Positions 54,121 to 63,234 of a stretch of 64,000 bases of DNA are shown here, piece by piece; the stretch's first letter is position 1, and the number at the start of each line of letters is the position of its first letter. The translations under genes were made by a program, and so were the position numbers. The stretch comes from Cohnella mopanensis. GTDB taxonomy: Bacteria; Bacillota; Bacilli; Paenibacillales; Paenibacillaceae. A model generated the notes under the pieces. That model did no database searches. It saw only the letters and a list, made by a program, of their open reading frames with translations, and had not been told where the DNA came from. Where the stretch lies: the NCBI RefSeq assembly GCF_022352055.1, contig NZ_JAKRWM010000002.1, forward strand, positions 1 through 64,000, given 5' to 3'.

Positions 54121-55062
54121 ATGAACGCAACAACTAACGCGGCCTTGCCATCGTCGCAATCCAGTCCCAAGCGGATACGGGAAAATTCTTCGGTCGCGCA
54201 GTTTTTGATCCACGTCTTTTTCGTATTGGCCTGCGCGGCCTGCCTGATCCCGCTCATTCTTGTCGCGATCGTCTCCTTGACGGACGAGCGGTCGATTCTA
54301 GCGAACGGTTATTCCTTTTTCCCGGAAAAGTTCAGTTTGGATGCTTACCGTTATTTGCTAGGGGACGCGCAGAGGCTGCTTAACGCATACGGGATCAGCA
54401 TTCTCGTCACCGTGGTGGGAACCGTAACCAGCCTTCTCATTTCTTCGTTGCTCGCTTACCCGCTTTCCCGTAAAGATTTTCCGCAACGTAACTTGCTCGC
54501 CTTCTTCGTGTTTTTTACGATCCTCTTCAATGGAGGGTTAGTCCCTTGGTATCTGGTGTACACGAATCTGTTCCATATCAAGGACACGTTGTTTGCGTTG
54601 CTCGTTCCCAACCTGCTAATGAACGGGTTCTACATCCTCATCATGCGAACTTTCTTCACGACTTCGATTCCGGGTTCCCTGATCGAATCCGCGCAGATCG
54701 ACGGGGCAGGCGAGTGGAGGACTTTCTTTCGGATCGTGCTGCCGTTATCGCTTCCGGTTCTGGCCACGATCGGGTTGTTCACGACGCTCGGGTACTGGAA
54801 CGATTGGTTCAATAGCTTGGTATTCATTTATGACAACCGCTTGATCTCCTTGCAATATTTAATGACGAAGACGTTGCTCAGCATTCAGTTTCTTCAGAGC
54901 AATACGCAGAACTCGAACGTTGGAAAGCTTCTCACGGAGATGCCGACAGAAACGGTTCGTATGGCAATGGCGATCATAGGCATAGGCCCGATCGTATTGG
55001 CTTACCCGTTTTTTCAAAAATATTTAGTCAAAGGGTTAACTGTCGGGGCAGTGAAAGGTTAG
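54121..55062 (+). CDS. carbohydrate ABC transporter permease (YtcP-like)
   Basis: A 313-residue permease, six membrane segments, with a polar N-terminal tail (~1-30), the EAA-type motif SLIESAQIDGAGEWRTFFRI and the C-terminus FFQKYLVKGLTVGAVKG of the YtcP group. It pairs with the LplB-like permease; the genes are 23 bases apart. GAGGAGGGA precedes the ATG. The binding protein gene follows. Confidence 0.93.
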   Translation: MNATTNAALPSSQSSPKRIRENSSVAQFLIHVFFVLACAACLIPLILVAIVSLTDERSILANGYSFFPEKFSLDAYRYLLGDAQRLLNAYGISILVTVVGTVTSLLISSLLAYPLSRKDFPQRNLLAFFVFFTILFNGGLVPWYLVYTNLFHIKDTLFALLVPNLLMNGFYILIMRTFFTTSIPGSLIESAQIDGAGEWRTFFRIVLPLSLPVLATIGLFTTLGYWNDWFNSLVFIYDNRLISLQYLMTKTLLSIQFLQSNTQNSNVGKLLTEMPTETVRMAMAIIGIGPIVLAYPFFQKYLVKGLTVGAVKG

Positions 55063-55090
55063 AAATGAACTCATCATTGGAGGGGTAAAC

Positions 55091-56635
55091 ATGTCAGCTC
55101 TAAAAAAGAAAATGTTCACGATCGCAGTCTTCGTTTTATGCATCAGCCTGGTCATGGCGGGATGCGGCAACAAAAACTCGGATTCGTCCAAAGGGAGCGC
55201 AAGCCCAAGCGCTAGCCAATCATCGGCGGCGACAGGCAACGGGGAAGGCGGAGCATCCGAGCTTAAGCCATACAAGATCACTCTTGTCTATCCGGGCGAT
55301 ACGCCTAAGGATCTGCAAGAAGTACAATCCGCCATCAGCGAGTACTTAACGGAGAAAATCAACGCCACGATCGAGCTGAAACCGATCGATTGGGGATCTT
55401 GGCTAGAGAAGACGAACTTGATGTTCGCGTCCAAGGAGAAGTTCGATATCGTAATTTCCGCCGCGACGTTAGGCTATTACAGTAATGTCGCCAAAGGGGC
55501 TTATCTCCCGTTGGACGATCTAATCGCACAACATGGTCGAGATATCCAAGGCGTGCTGGGGGACGAAATCCTCTCCGGTCTCAAAGTAAAAGGCCAAATT
55601 TACGGAACGCCAACGAACAAGGAATTCGCCGGAGCCAACGGTTTCCTCTTTAATAAGGCATTGGTCGACAAGTACAACATCGATTTGAATCAAATCAACA
55701 CCTTGGAAGATCTGGAGCCGGTTCTGCGAATGATTAAGGAGAAAGAACCGGGTATTACTCCCTTGTTCGAAGGAAACAACCGTTTCGTGGGATCTCTCGT
55801 TCTGAATGGTCAATACGACGGGCTAGGCGACGGGTTCGGCGTGTTGAACAGGAACAGCGATGCCCTGACGGTTATCGACAAAACGGAAGTGCCAGAATAT
55901 TTGGAAGTGGCTAAGATCGCCCATAGATGGTATAAGGACGGACTCATCAATAAAGATGCGGCCACCGTTAAGGACTGGGGCTTGATGCAAGCGGGTAAAG
56001 CTTTCGCGGTTCAACAGGAATTGAAACCGGGCAAGGATGCCGAGATGTCGACGGCGTGGGGATTCCCCGTCGTACAGAAGCAATTGGATGTTCCATATAC
56101 GACGACGGTAACGGTAGCCGGAATTATGCTCGCATTGTCCAAAACCTCCGAGAATCCGGAGAGAGCGATGATGTTCTTGAACCTGCTATACAGCGATAAG
56201 AAGCTCATCAACATGCTGGATTTCGGAATCGAGAATAAGCATTTCGTCAAAAAGTCCGATACGGCTATCGATTACCCGGAAGGCGTAGACGCGAAAACCG
56301 TCGGATATCGCAACGAGGCTTGGATGTTCGGCAATCAGATGAACACTTACTTGTTCCCGAACGAGGATCCGAACAAGTGGAATGCGTTTAGCGAATTCAA
56401 CAAGCAAGCCGAGAAGTCGATCGCGCTTGGATTCGCTTGGGATTCGGAACCGGTGAAGAACGAAGTCGCGGCAATCACGAACGTATCGAAGCAATTCGAG
56501 GATGCGATCATATCGGGATCCGTAGATCCTGAAGTCTATATTCCGAAGTATCGAGAAGCTTTGAAGGCAGCGGGATTGGACAAGGTTATCGCCGAGAAGC
56601 AAAAGCAACTAGATGAATGGGCGAAAAATAAATAA
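55091..56635 (+). CDS. LipO-type extracellular solute-binding lipoprotein
   Basis: A 514-residue binding protein. Lipobox VMAGC (Cys at ~24), Ser-rich linker (~27-55), then a two-lobed fold (YKITLVYPGDTPKDLQEVQ, EKFDIVISAATLGYYSNVAKGAYLPLDDLI). Its size (>500 residues) and partners are typical of the LplABC/YtcQP group. ATG start with GGAGGGG upstream. It supplies substrate to the two permeases just upstream; the DraG-like gene follows after 33 bases. Confidence 0.92.
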   Translation: MSALKKKMFTIAVFVLCISLVMAGCGNKNSDSSKGSASPSASQSSAATGNGEGGASELKPYKITLVYPGDTPKDLQEVQSAISEYLTEKINATIELKPIDWGSWLEKTNLMFASKEKFDIVISAATLGYYSNVAKGAYLPLDDLIAQHGRDIQGVLGDEILSGLKVKGQIYGTPTNKEFAGANGFLFNKALVDKYNIDLNQINTLEDLEPVLRMIKEKEPGITPLFEGNNRFVGSLVLNGQYDGLGDGFGVLNRNSDALTVIDKTEVPEYLEVAKIAHRWYKDGLINKDAATVKDWGLMQAGKAFAVQQELKPGKDAEMSTAWGFPVVQKQLDVPYTTTVTVAGIMLALSKTSENPERAMMFLNLLYSDKKLINMLDFGIENKHFVKKSDTAIDYPEGVDAKTVGYRNEAWMFGNQMNTYLFPNEDPNKWNAFSEFNKQAEKSIALGFAWDSEPVKNEVAAITNVSKQFEDAIISGSVDPEVYIPKYREALKAAGLDKVIAEKQKQLDEWAKNK

Positions 56636-56668
56636 TAGCTTGGACGGGTATTGCGGAGGAGCTAACAA

Positions 56669-58558
56669 ATGAGCATAAACGTAATTAACGAACGTGAGTA
56701 TTATCGCACGATCTACGGCGGGTGGTTAGGCAAAAATATCGGCGGCACGCTAGGGGCTCCGGTAGAGGGGAAGAAAGAACTGCTTAATCTGGACTTCTAT
56801 CCTCTGTTACCGGATGGTCCGCTCGAGAACGACGACTTGGATTTGCAGCTCGTCTGGTTGCATGCGTTGGAGCAATACGGCCCGAAGCTGACTAGCCGGG
56901 AGCTGGGACAGGAGTGGGTCGAGCATATTTTCTTCCCCTTCGACGAATACGGTTACGCGGTCACGAACTTGCGGAGAGGTCTGATCGCGCCGGTGGCCGG
57001 TTCGTACAACAATCCATTCGTTGACTGCATGGGCGCACCGATCCGTTCGGAAATCTGGGCGATGGTCGCCCCGGGAGCCCCGCATATCGCGGCGCGTTAT
57101 GCTTACGAGGATGCGATCGTCGATCACGCGGGAGGAGAAGGCGTCTACGGAGAGATGTTTTTCGCCGCGATTCAGAGCGCGATCTTCGTCGAGAAGGATC
57201 GGGATGAGCTTATCCGAATCGGGTTGACCTATATTCCTGAGACGAGCCGCACAGCGAAGGCTTTAAAGGATTTGCTGGCATGGCATGCCGAGGGCAAGGA
57301 CTGGCTCGAAGCGCGCAGGTTGATCTTGCGGGATCACGGCAGCGAGAATTTCACGGACGCTCCGCAAAATATCGCCTTCACCATTCTCGGCTGGTTATAC
57401 GGAGCTGATTTCGAGGACGCCGTATTGAAGGCGGTCAATTGCGGCTACGATACGGATTGCACGGCGGCGACGTTAGGCGCGATCCTCGGAATGATCGGCG
57501 GACCCGAAGGTCTTCCGGACAAGTGGGTACGGCCCGTAGGGGATTCGGTAGTCGTCAGTCCGCCGATTAAAGGATTTCCCGCTCCGCGGAACCTGGAGGA
57601 GTTGACCAGCAGAACGATCCGCATGGGCAAGCAGGTGTTGGCCGCTTGGGAGACGGGCATGATCGTTCATCCCGATCTGGAAACGCGGATCGATGTTCGG
57701 AATCTTGAATCCGATGAAGCGGTACGAGAGCTATGGGATCGGGACGTGACTTCGGATAGCCGGTTTCTGCCAAGGCATTCCTTGGAAGATCAAGGTATTG
57801 AGCTCAGGATTCAATACGGCGAGCAAGGTCCTGCAATCGGTCATGGGCAATCCAAGACGATCGAGCTTACCCTTCATAACCACACCCAAGAGCAATGGGA
57901 AGGAATCCTATCGCTGCAATTGCCGGCCGAATGGCAGGGGACGCCAGGGCAAGCGTTTAAGCTCGCTCCGTCGCAAACAGGGAAATTTGCTTTTACGATG
58001 CGTGCAACCGGGAAATTAGAAGCTAGCCATGAGCTTATAGCGATTATTGAACGGCTGCATGACAACGCGACATGGACCAAGTTAAAAGAACCGATCTATT
58101 TGGTTCCAATGATGGAGTGGTCCGTTCTGGCGCCAGGCAGTCAAGTGGAGAACGTGGTGTACGCCAGCGGGAACCTTATCGAATGGGGAGCGGGAACCGG
58201 CGAAGAACGGGAAGGTCGTTATCGCGCCCGCGCTTGGCTTATCAACCCGACCGAGAGGAATATGAGGTTTAACGTCGCTTCCAACGTTCCGATACAAGCG
58301 GTATTAAATAGAGAAGCCATTATCGAAAGTGTCGAAGGGGATGATTTCATGCCGGCGTATCACCGTACGCATGAGAGGCAATTCGCCGAACTCACGTTAC
58401 CGGCTGGTCGTCATGAACTAGAGATTACGGCATTCAAGACAAACGATAGGCTTCAGGTTTACGTGCTTCCCGTAGCGACCAACGTTACCACCGATCCGGG
58501 ACCTCATTATTACTATACGGACATGTTCATCGTTAAGAATCCCGAAGCGGGATCATAA
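56669..58558 (+). CDS. ADP-ribosylglycohydrolase (DraG-like) family protein with C-terminal beta domains
   Basis: A 629-residue protein. Residues ~10-340 form an all-helical ADP-ribosylglycohydrolase fold: GGWLGKNIGGTLGAPVEG, the first metal motif as LENDDLDLQ (N54-D55-D56; canonical members have S/T-D-D) and the second metal motif NCGYDTDCTAATLGAILGM (D261, D263). Residues ~380-480 and ~500-625 are beta-rich, Ig-like regions (KTIELTLHNHTQEQWEGILS). No signal peptide. It is the last gene of a sugar ABC transporter operon, so the natural substrate may be a glycoside delivered by that transporter rather than ADP-ribosylated protein; this is inference. GGAGGAGC precedes the ATG. Confidence 0.82.
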   Translation: MSINVINEREYYRTIYGGWLGKNIGGTLGAPVEGKKELLNLDFYPLLPDGPLENDDLDLQLVWLHALEQYGPKLTSRELGQEWVEHIFFPFDEYGYAVTNLRRGLIAPVAGSYNNPFVDCMGAPIRSEIWAMVAPGAPHIAARYAYEDAIVDHAGGEGVYGEMFFAAIQSAIFVEKDRDELIRIGLTYIPETSRTAKALKDLLAWHAEGKDWLEARRLILRDHGSENFTDAPQNIAFTILGWLYGADFEDAVLKAVNCGYDTDCTAATLGAILGMIGGPEGLPDKWVRPVGDSVVVSPPIKGFPAPRNLEELTSRTIRMGKQVLAAWETGMIVHPDLETRIDVRNLESDEAVRELWDRDVTSDSRFLPRHSLEDQGIELRIQYGEQGPAIGHGQSKTIELTLHNHTQEQWEGILSLQLPAEWQGTPGQAFKLAPSQTGKFAFTMRATGKLEASHELIAIIERLHDNATWTKLKEPIYLVPMMEWSVLAPGSQVENVVYASGNLIEWGAGTGEEREGRYRARAWLINPTERNMRFNVASNVPIQAVLNREAIIESVEGDDFMPAYHRTHERQFAELTLPAGRHELEITAFKTNDRLQVYVLPVATNVTTDPGPHYYYTDMFIVKNPEAGS

Positions 58559-58566
58559 GAAAACGA

Positions 58567-58606
58567 CAAAAGGAGCTATCCCGCAACATTGGGGATAGCT
58601 CCTTTG
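58567..58606. terminator. bidirectional terminator
   Basis: AAAGGAGCTATCCC / GGGGATAGCTCCTTT with an eight-base loop, between the DraG-like gene and the convergent phosphatase gene. Confidence 0.85.
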
Positions 58607-58620
58607 TGTTCAACTGTCTA

Positions 58621-59424
58621 CTATACGTTCAGAACAAACTTCTCCAGCACGTGTTTGACGCCATCGTCGTTGTTGCTGAGCGTGATGAAGTCTGCGATTT
58701 CTTTCAAGGCGGGGACTGCGTTTTCCATCGCAACGCCAAGACCGGCAGCTTGAACCATCTCGTGATCGTTCATCGCGTCGCCCATAGCGATCGTCTCTTC
58801 CATCGGAATGCCGTAGTGCGCGGCAAGGAAACGCAGCGCATGGCCTTTCGTACCTTCGGGATGCATGAACTCCAGATAGTTCGGCTTCGATTTGGTCAAG
58901 TGAACCTTAGAGCCGAACAGCTCCTTTAATTCCGGAAGCAGAGCGTCTAATTTCGCCGGCTCGTCGATAATGAGCAGCTTCGTTTGTCTGTCGTTCTCAA
59001 TGATTCGGGAGAAGTCCGGTTCGATCGTATAAGGAATGTTGGACTGCTTGGCGTAGCCTTTGATTTTGTCGTTATCCTCGGAGACGTACAGCTTGTCCGA
59101 GATATAGCTTTGGAGGTGCAGGCCATGAGCTTGGCAATAATCATAGAGCTGCTTGGCGACATCTACGGGGACGGAGCGCTCGTATAAGATCTCCTCGTCG
59201 AGCAAGTTCTTAATCAACGAGCCTTGGTAGGTGATGATAGGTACGTTCAGCCCTACTTGGCGAGCGATTTTCTGTGCGGAATCGAACATTCTTCCCGTAG
59301 CGATCGTAAGGTGAGCTCCTTGGGCAATCGCTTCGGTCATCGCTTGACGAGTCGCGTCGGATACCTTCAGATCGTCCGTTAAGAGCGTATCGTCGAGGTC
59401 CATGGCAATTAGGCGGTATGTCAT
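58621..59424 (-). CDS. Cof-type HAD-IIB family phosphatase
   Basis: A 267-residue haloacid dehalogenase-type hydrolase. Motif I MDLDDTLL (D9 nucleophile, D11), motif II TIATGRM, motif III Lys near KGHALRFLAAHYG and motif IV MGDAMNDHEMV; the C2 cap lies at ~85-190. The family acts on sugar phosphates or related small molecules. ATG start with AAAGGGAG upstream. It is divergent from the Gfo/Idh/MocA gene. Confidence 0.93.
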   Translation of the reverse strand: MTYRLIAMDLDDTLLTDDLKVSDATRQAMTEAIAQGAHLTIATGRMFDSAQKIARQVGLNVPIITYQGSLIKNLLDEEILYERSVPVDVAKQLYDYCQAHGLHLQSYISDKLYVSEDNDKIKGYAKQSNIPYTIEPDFSRIIENDRQTKLLIIDEPAKLDALLPELKELFGSKVHLTKSKPNYLEFMHPEGTKGHALRFLAAHYGIPMEETIAMGDAMNDHEMVQAAGLGVAMENAVPALKEIADFITLSNNDDGVKHVLEKFVLNV

Positions 59425-59478
59425 CGGTTTCTCCCTTTCTGTCTCTGGTGTATCGTACCATTGTAACTCATATCCGCT

Positions 59479-59509
59479 TTGTCGAAAAGGCAGGCATACG
59501 TGCTATAAT
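59479..59509 (+). promoter_or_regulatory. promoter of the Gfo/Idh/MocA gene
   Basis: TATAAT (59504-59509) is a perfect -10. TTGTCG (59479-59484) is the best -35, with a 19-base spacer that is longer than ideal. Confidence 0.5.
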
Positions 59510-59545
59510 GATGGGGAAATCGGATGAAAGAAGGAGAAGTGGACG

Positions 59546-60550
59546 ATGAAACGATTACGTTGGGGAATTCTAGGTTGCGCGGCAATCGCCGACCGTGCCG
59601 TTATACCGGCGATCCAAGCCTCTGAAACCGGCGAGTTGCTTGCCATTGCAAGCAGAGATGAAAATAAAGCAAAAGCGAAAGCCGAGCAATTCAATATTCC
59701 TACATCCTACGGGAGTTATGAGGCATTATTAGCCGACCCGAACATTGACGCCGTCTACATTCCGCTTCCGAATCACTTGCATAAAGAATGGACGATTGCC
59801 GCGGCTAAAGCCGGCAAACATATATTGTGCGAGAAACCGCTCGCGTTAAACGCGGCGGAAGCGCAAGAAATGGTCGACTTCTGCAAGGAAGCGGGAGTCC
59901 ATCTAGCGGAAGCGTTCATGTACAGGCATCATCCTCGAATCGCGAGAGTGAAGGAAATCATCGCTAGCGGCGAGATCGGTGATTTAAGAGGTATTCGCGG
60001 CGTATTTACGTATAACGGGGCCGAGAGCAAAGGGGATATTCGCCAAGTCAAAGCATGGGGCGGTGGCGGCCTCTACGATGTGGGAGTATACCCGCTGAGC
60101 GCGGCTCGTTTGATTATGGGAGTCGAGCCGGAGGCGGTGACGGTTCATGCGTTATTTTCCCCCGAGCACGATGATGTGGATATGATGGCTTCCGGTTTGG
60201 TTGAGTTTCCGGGGAACGTAGCGTTAACCTTCGACTGCGGGATGTGGGCGAATTTCCGTAACGAGCTGGAGATCGTCGGGACGAAAGGGACAATCGTTCT
60301 TAAGCCATCTTTCCTGCCTACGAAAGAAAATGACGATATCACTATCCAAGTCGGAGACGAGATCCGTAAGGAAGGCCCTTATGGCGTGGATGCTTATGTC
60401 GCGCAATCCGATCAATTCGCCCGCGTCGTATGGGGAGAGGAATCGCCTACCTATCCCGCTCAGGACGCGGTAAGCAATATGATTCTGCTCGATGCTTGTA
60501 TGGAGTCAGCTAGAACTCGTGACCGGATTGTTCTAACAGGCCAGGTATAA
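59546..60550 (+). CDS. Gfo/Idh/MocA family oxidoreductase
   Basis: A 334-residue NAD(P)-dependent sugar dehydrogenase-type enzyme. Rossmann motif at the N-terminus (WGILGCAAIADRAVIPAI), catalytic Lys K97 in CEKPLAL, and the C-terminal beta-sheet domain with VKAWGGGGLYDVGVYPLSAAR. Close to the subgroup that includes xylose or 1,5-anhydro-sugar dehydrogenases; substrate open. AGGAGAAG precedes the ATG. Its 3' end overlaps the truncated LacI gene on the other strand by 41 bases. Confidence 0.93.
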   Translation: MKRLRWGILGCAAIADRAVIPAIQASETGELLAIASRDENKAKAKAEQFNIPTSYGSYEALLADPNIDAVYIPLPNHLHKEWTIAAAKAGKHILCEKPLALNAAEAQEMVDFCKEAGVHLAEAFMYRHHPRIARVKEIIASGEIGDLRGIRGVFTYNGAESKGDIRQVKAWGGGGLYDVGVYPLSAARLIMGVEPEAVTVHALFSPEHDDVDMMASGLVEFPGNVALTFDCGMWANFRNELEIVGTKGTIVLKPSFLPTKENDDITIQVGDEIRKEGPYGVDAYVAQSDQFARVVWGEESPTYPAQDAVSNMILLDACMESARTRDRIVLTGQV

Positions 60551-61043
60551 TAAAAAAGGGATCCAGCTCGATATCCGATTTGTAAAAGTCTATTGCGATA
60601 ACCGGAAAAGGATAGGAGGCCAACATGCGGACATAATCCTCGCTTACTTCTCCCGCAATGAACAATCCGTTAAGATCGGATAGGTCTTGAGCAAGGGACA
60701 GCGGGACGCTGCTGGATTGCTCTTGTTCCGGATCAAGCAAATAGATGGATAGGCTGATGTCTCTAAGAGAGCATTCTTGGTTAATAAAGTAGTATATTTT
60801 CGTGTAAAAGTTATCCGTATCGAGAAAGAAACGCTTGGGAACGATTATACCCAGCTTGGATACGGACTTGGCGAGTTTAGCCGCGTTTTTGTGCAAATAC
60901 CATAGCTCGTTCGAGGTTTGAATGATCTTCTTGCGAAGTACCTCGCTTACGCCCGGTTGATTGTTAAGCGCTTTAGAGACGCTAACCTTCGTTATGCCTA
61001 ATAGGTTCGCAATGGTATCTAATGTTACTTTCCCCGATTGCAT
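60510..61043 (-). pseudogene. LacI family regulator, C-terminally truncated
   Basis: A 177-residue reading frame. Residues ~5-55 are an intact LacI helix-turn-helix (VTLDTIANLLGITKVSVSKAL, LRKKIIQTSNELWY) and ~60-160 the first part of the periplasmic-binding-type sensor domain. Complete members have ~330-345 residues; here the similarity stops near residue 160 (about 60560) and the last ~17 codons are antisense to the end of the Gfo/Idh gene. A deletion that joined this gene to the neighbour's 3' end is the simplest explanation. The product would lack half its sensor and dimer surface; it could be dead or a shortened DNA-binding protein. Confidence 0.75.
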
Positions 61044-61107
61044 GGTAGACGTCTCCTAAGAATAGAGTTCGAGCGGATGTAAATGAAAATAAATAGATAC
61101 GCGCAAA

Positions 61108-61157
61108 GCACGCCCCCCAATGGATTGCGGAAATCCGTCGGGAGGCGTGCTTTTTTG
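61108..61157 (+). terminator. terminator-like hairpin
   Basis: AAAGCACGCC..CCC / GGGAGGCGTGC followed by TTTTTT on the plus strand. No plus-strand gene ends just before it. On the minus strand it lies 18 bases after the DUF4965 gene, but there the T tract is only three bases. Confidence 0.65.
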
Positions 61158-61174
61158 TCAACCATTCACGCTAT

Positions 61175-63103
61175 TCACTTTTGAAAGCAATCAATTCCCT
61201 TGTCCATAAGCAGTTTAATGAATAGCCCGCCCTGAACGGATCTGTTTTGGAATTCTTGTATTTTTGCAGTGGTCGTTGAATAGAAATCCGTCATCGGAAC
61301 ACGGCTTTCCGACTCGTTATACGCAATCCATAGGCGATCTGCGATGGTCGTGAAATCTTCCTTGTTTTCACAGAGCGTTGCGCTCCACACCAGCCAGTCC
61401 GACTTGGTATAGGTGTTGCGATTATCCAGCATGAGGCCGTAAGGGCCGGAATGCTTCTCGATATAAGCTTTCGTCTCCGCCTTGAAAGTATCTTTAGGGA
61501 ATAAATTCAGACCGAAAATTTGATCCCATACTGCATTGTATTTCATGCTAAAGGAACCGGGACGATCAAATGCCAGACGGAAAGTTCCGTCTTCATTTGC
61601 GGCCATAACCAGCCATTTCTCGATCATGGAACCGGCAATTTGCATCAGTTCCTCTGCTTTGTCCTCATTTCCGGCTAAGCGGTTCAGAAGGGAGAAACTG
61701 GCGATTCCCATGATGGCTTTAATCGACAAATTGCAGTTATGGGCCAGATGCCCCGCGAAATCGTCCGTACATAACTGGTTATCCGGATCTACGCCGTTAT
61801 CGATGAGGTAATTGCACCATTTTTCGAGATGGCTCCAATTCTCCTGGGCGAACGAGACGTCATTTTCCGCAAGCGCAACTGCCGCACAACAGATCAGCAT
61901 ATTCCCGCATTCTTCTACTGGCATCTGCCAATCAGGGCATGTCCCTTTGCTATAAACCTGTCCGTTAAGGAGCGGATAGGTCCCGACATCGTGCGGAGCA
62001 AAATCGAAATGCCAAACATCCATGGAGGCATATTTGAAAATCGGTCGTAGCATCCCTTTTACAAGCTCCGGGTTATAAATCAAAAATTGAGGGATGGAAG
62101 GGTAGGTTACGTCGACAGTTGCGGCGCAACCGTTGCTGAAATTCTCCTTGGAGATAAACAATACGTCCCCGTTGGCATCCACGCAAACTTTGTGCGCAGC
62201 AATAGCCTGGCGATAGGCAAGGGATAACAGTTCCGCATATTTGTCATTGCCCGATTCCTTGGCATCCTGATATAGCTTGGACGAAAAGAGTTCGCATTTC
62301 TTAGAAAGACGATCATATTCGCTCAGTGCTTGCTGGATCGCTTCCTCGATGGTTTGGCCGTCTTTTTTCCAATAAGCATTCAGCGGCTCGTGAAAATATT
62401 CTATCGCCTTGATATCGTCATAAGCGACGGCAAACAGTCCGTCTGCATTTTGTTCCGTATCCAATGTGATCGACAGCGACACCGTATGGTTTAGGGTGCC
62501 ATAATTATTCACGCCAGCTGAGGATGAAACAACGGCCTGATTATGATTAGAAGCGAGATATAGGTATCCCCAATTAATTCTTATATCATCACCGGCTGCG
62601 GATAATACGTTCTGGATTCTACTGCCTACCCTGCCGCAGGTAAAACCCGGTTGGCTAAGATCGGCATATTCGGTCGGAAACTCGTATTTCAAATTTTGGC
62701 ATAACTCGTCATCCACCGTTATGGTAATCGTCACCCTATGGTTTTTCTCGTCATTGGACCGGACTTTCGAATGAATATAAGATACGGGTCTCGACAACAG
62801 TTTCAAATCATCCATCAGTAGGGGAGTCGTGAATGTCACTTCTAATTGAATCTCGTCACATACGAAACGGTAGGCGGTTGAGAGTGCAGTGATGTCCAGA
62901 CTGGTTTGTTCCATTTTCAAGCTGTTTGGCGTATCGCCCATAAATAGATACTCTTTGCCATCTACCGAAGCAGTGCCGGTCATCCGGTGAGGTTGACCCG
63001 TCCAATGCTTGGTGTCCGAATCATTCAAACGATCTGCCATCGACCAAACTGAAAAATAAGGATCTACGGTAATTAGTGGAACAGCCGGAGCCCGCAAATT
63101 CAT
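61175..63103 (-). CDS. DUF4965/DUF5127/DUF1793 'glutaminase A'-type protein
   Basis: A 642-residue protein of the family annotated from fungal GtaA. Order: DUF4964-like start (RAPAVPLITVDPYFSVWSMA), DUF5127 beta region (~80-250), DUF4965 (~255-420; AYRQAIAAHKVCVD, FISKENFSNGCAATVDVTYP) and a C-terminal (alpha/alpha) region (~430-640; DDFAGHLAHNCNLSIKAIMG, VWDQIFGLNLFP). No signal peptide, unlike the secreted fungal enzyme. Given its setting among sugar genes, a glycoside-type role is as likely as glutamine hydrolysis. Start at the second ATG, seven bases after AGGAGG. Divergent from an AraC regulator. Confidence 0.85.
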   Translation of the reverse strand: MNLRAPAVPLITVDPYFSVWSMADRLNDSDTKHWTGQPHRMTGTASVDGKEYLFMGDTPNSLKMEQTSLDITALSTAYRFVCDEIQLEVTFTTPLLMDDLKLLSRPVSYIHSKVRSNDEKNHRVTITITVDDELCQNLKYEFPTEYADLSQPGFTCGRVGSRIQNVLSAAGDDIRINWGYLYLASNHNQAVVSSSAGVNNYGTLNHTVSLSITLDTEQNADGLFAVAYDDIKAIEYFHEPLNAYWKKDGQTIEEAIQQALSEYDRLSKKCELFSSKLYQDAKESGNDKYAELLSLAYRQAIAAHKVCVDANGDVLFISKENFSNGCAATVDVTYPSIPQFLIYNPELVKGMLRPIFKYASMDVWHFDFAPHDVGTYPLLNGQVYSKGTCPDWQMPVEECGNMLICCAAVALAENDVSFAQENWSHLEKWCNYLIDNGVDPDNQLCTDDFAGHLAHNCNLSIKAIMGIASFSLLNRLAGNEDKAEELMQIAGSMIEKWLVMAANEDGTFRLAFDRPGSFSMKYNAVWDQIFGLNLFPKDTFKAETKAYIEKHSGPYGLMLDNRNTYTKSDWLVWSATLCENKEDFTTIADRLWIAYNESESRVPMTDFYSTTTAKIQEFQNRSVQGGLFIKLLMDKGIDCFQK

Positions 63104-63234
63104 TTTCATTCCTCCTGTTTTCGCTCTGGATAAAGTATGATGCAAAAAACAAATATACTATCTGTGGTTTAATTTATCATTTTAATATGGTTATAATAAG
63201 TGAAAAAATAAACGAAAATGTGAGGATTATCATC

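Noticed and set aside
61108..61157. Small RNA ending at the plus-strand hairpin
   Set aside because: A terminator-like hairpin is visible but no promoter or structured sequence upstream supports a transcript on that strand.
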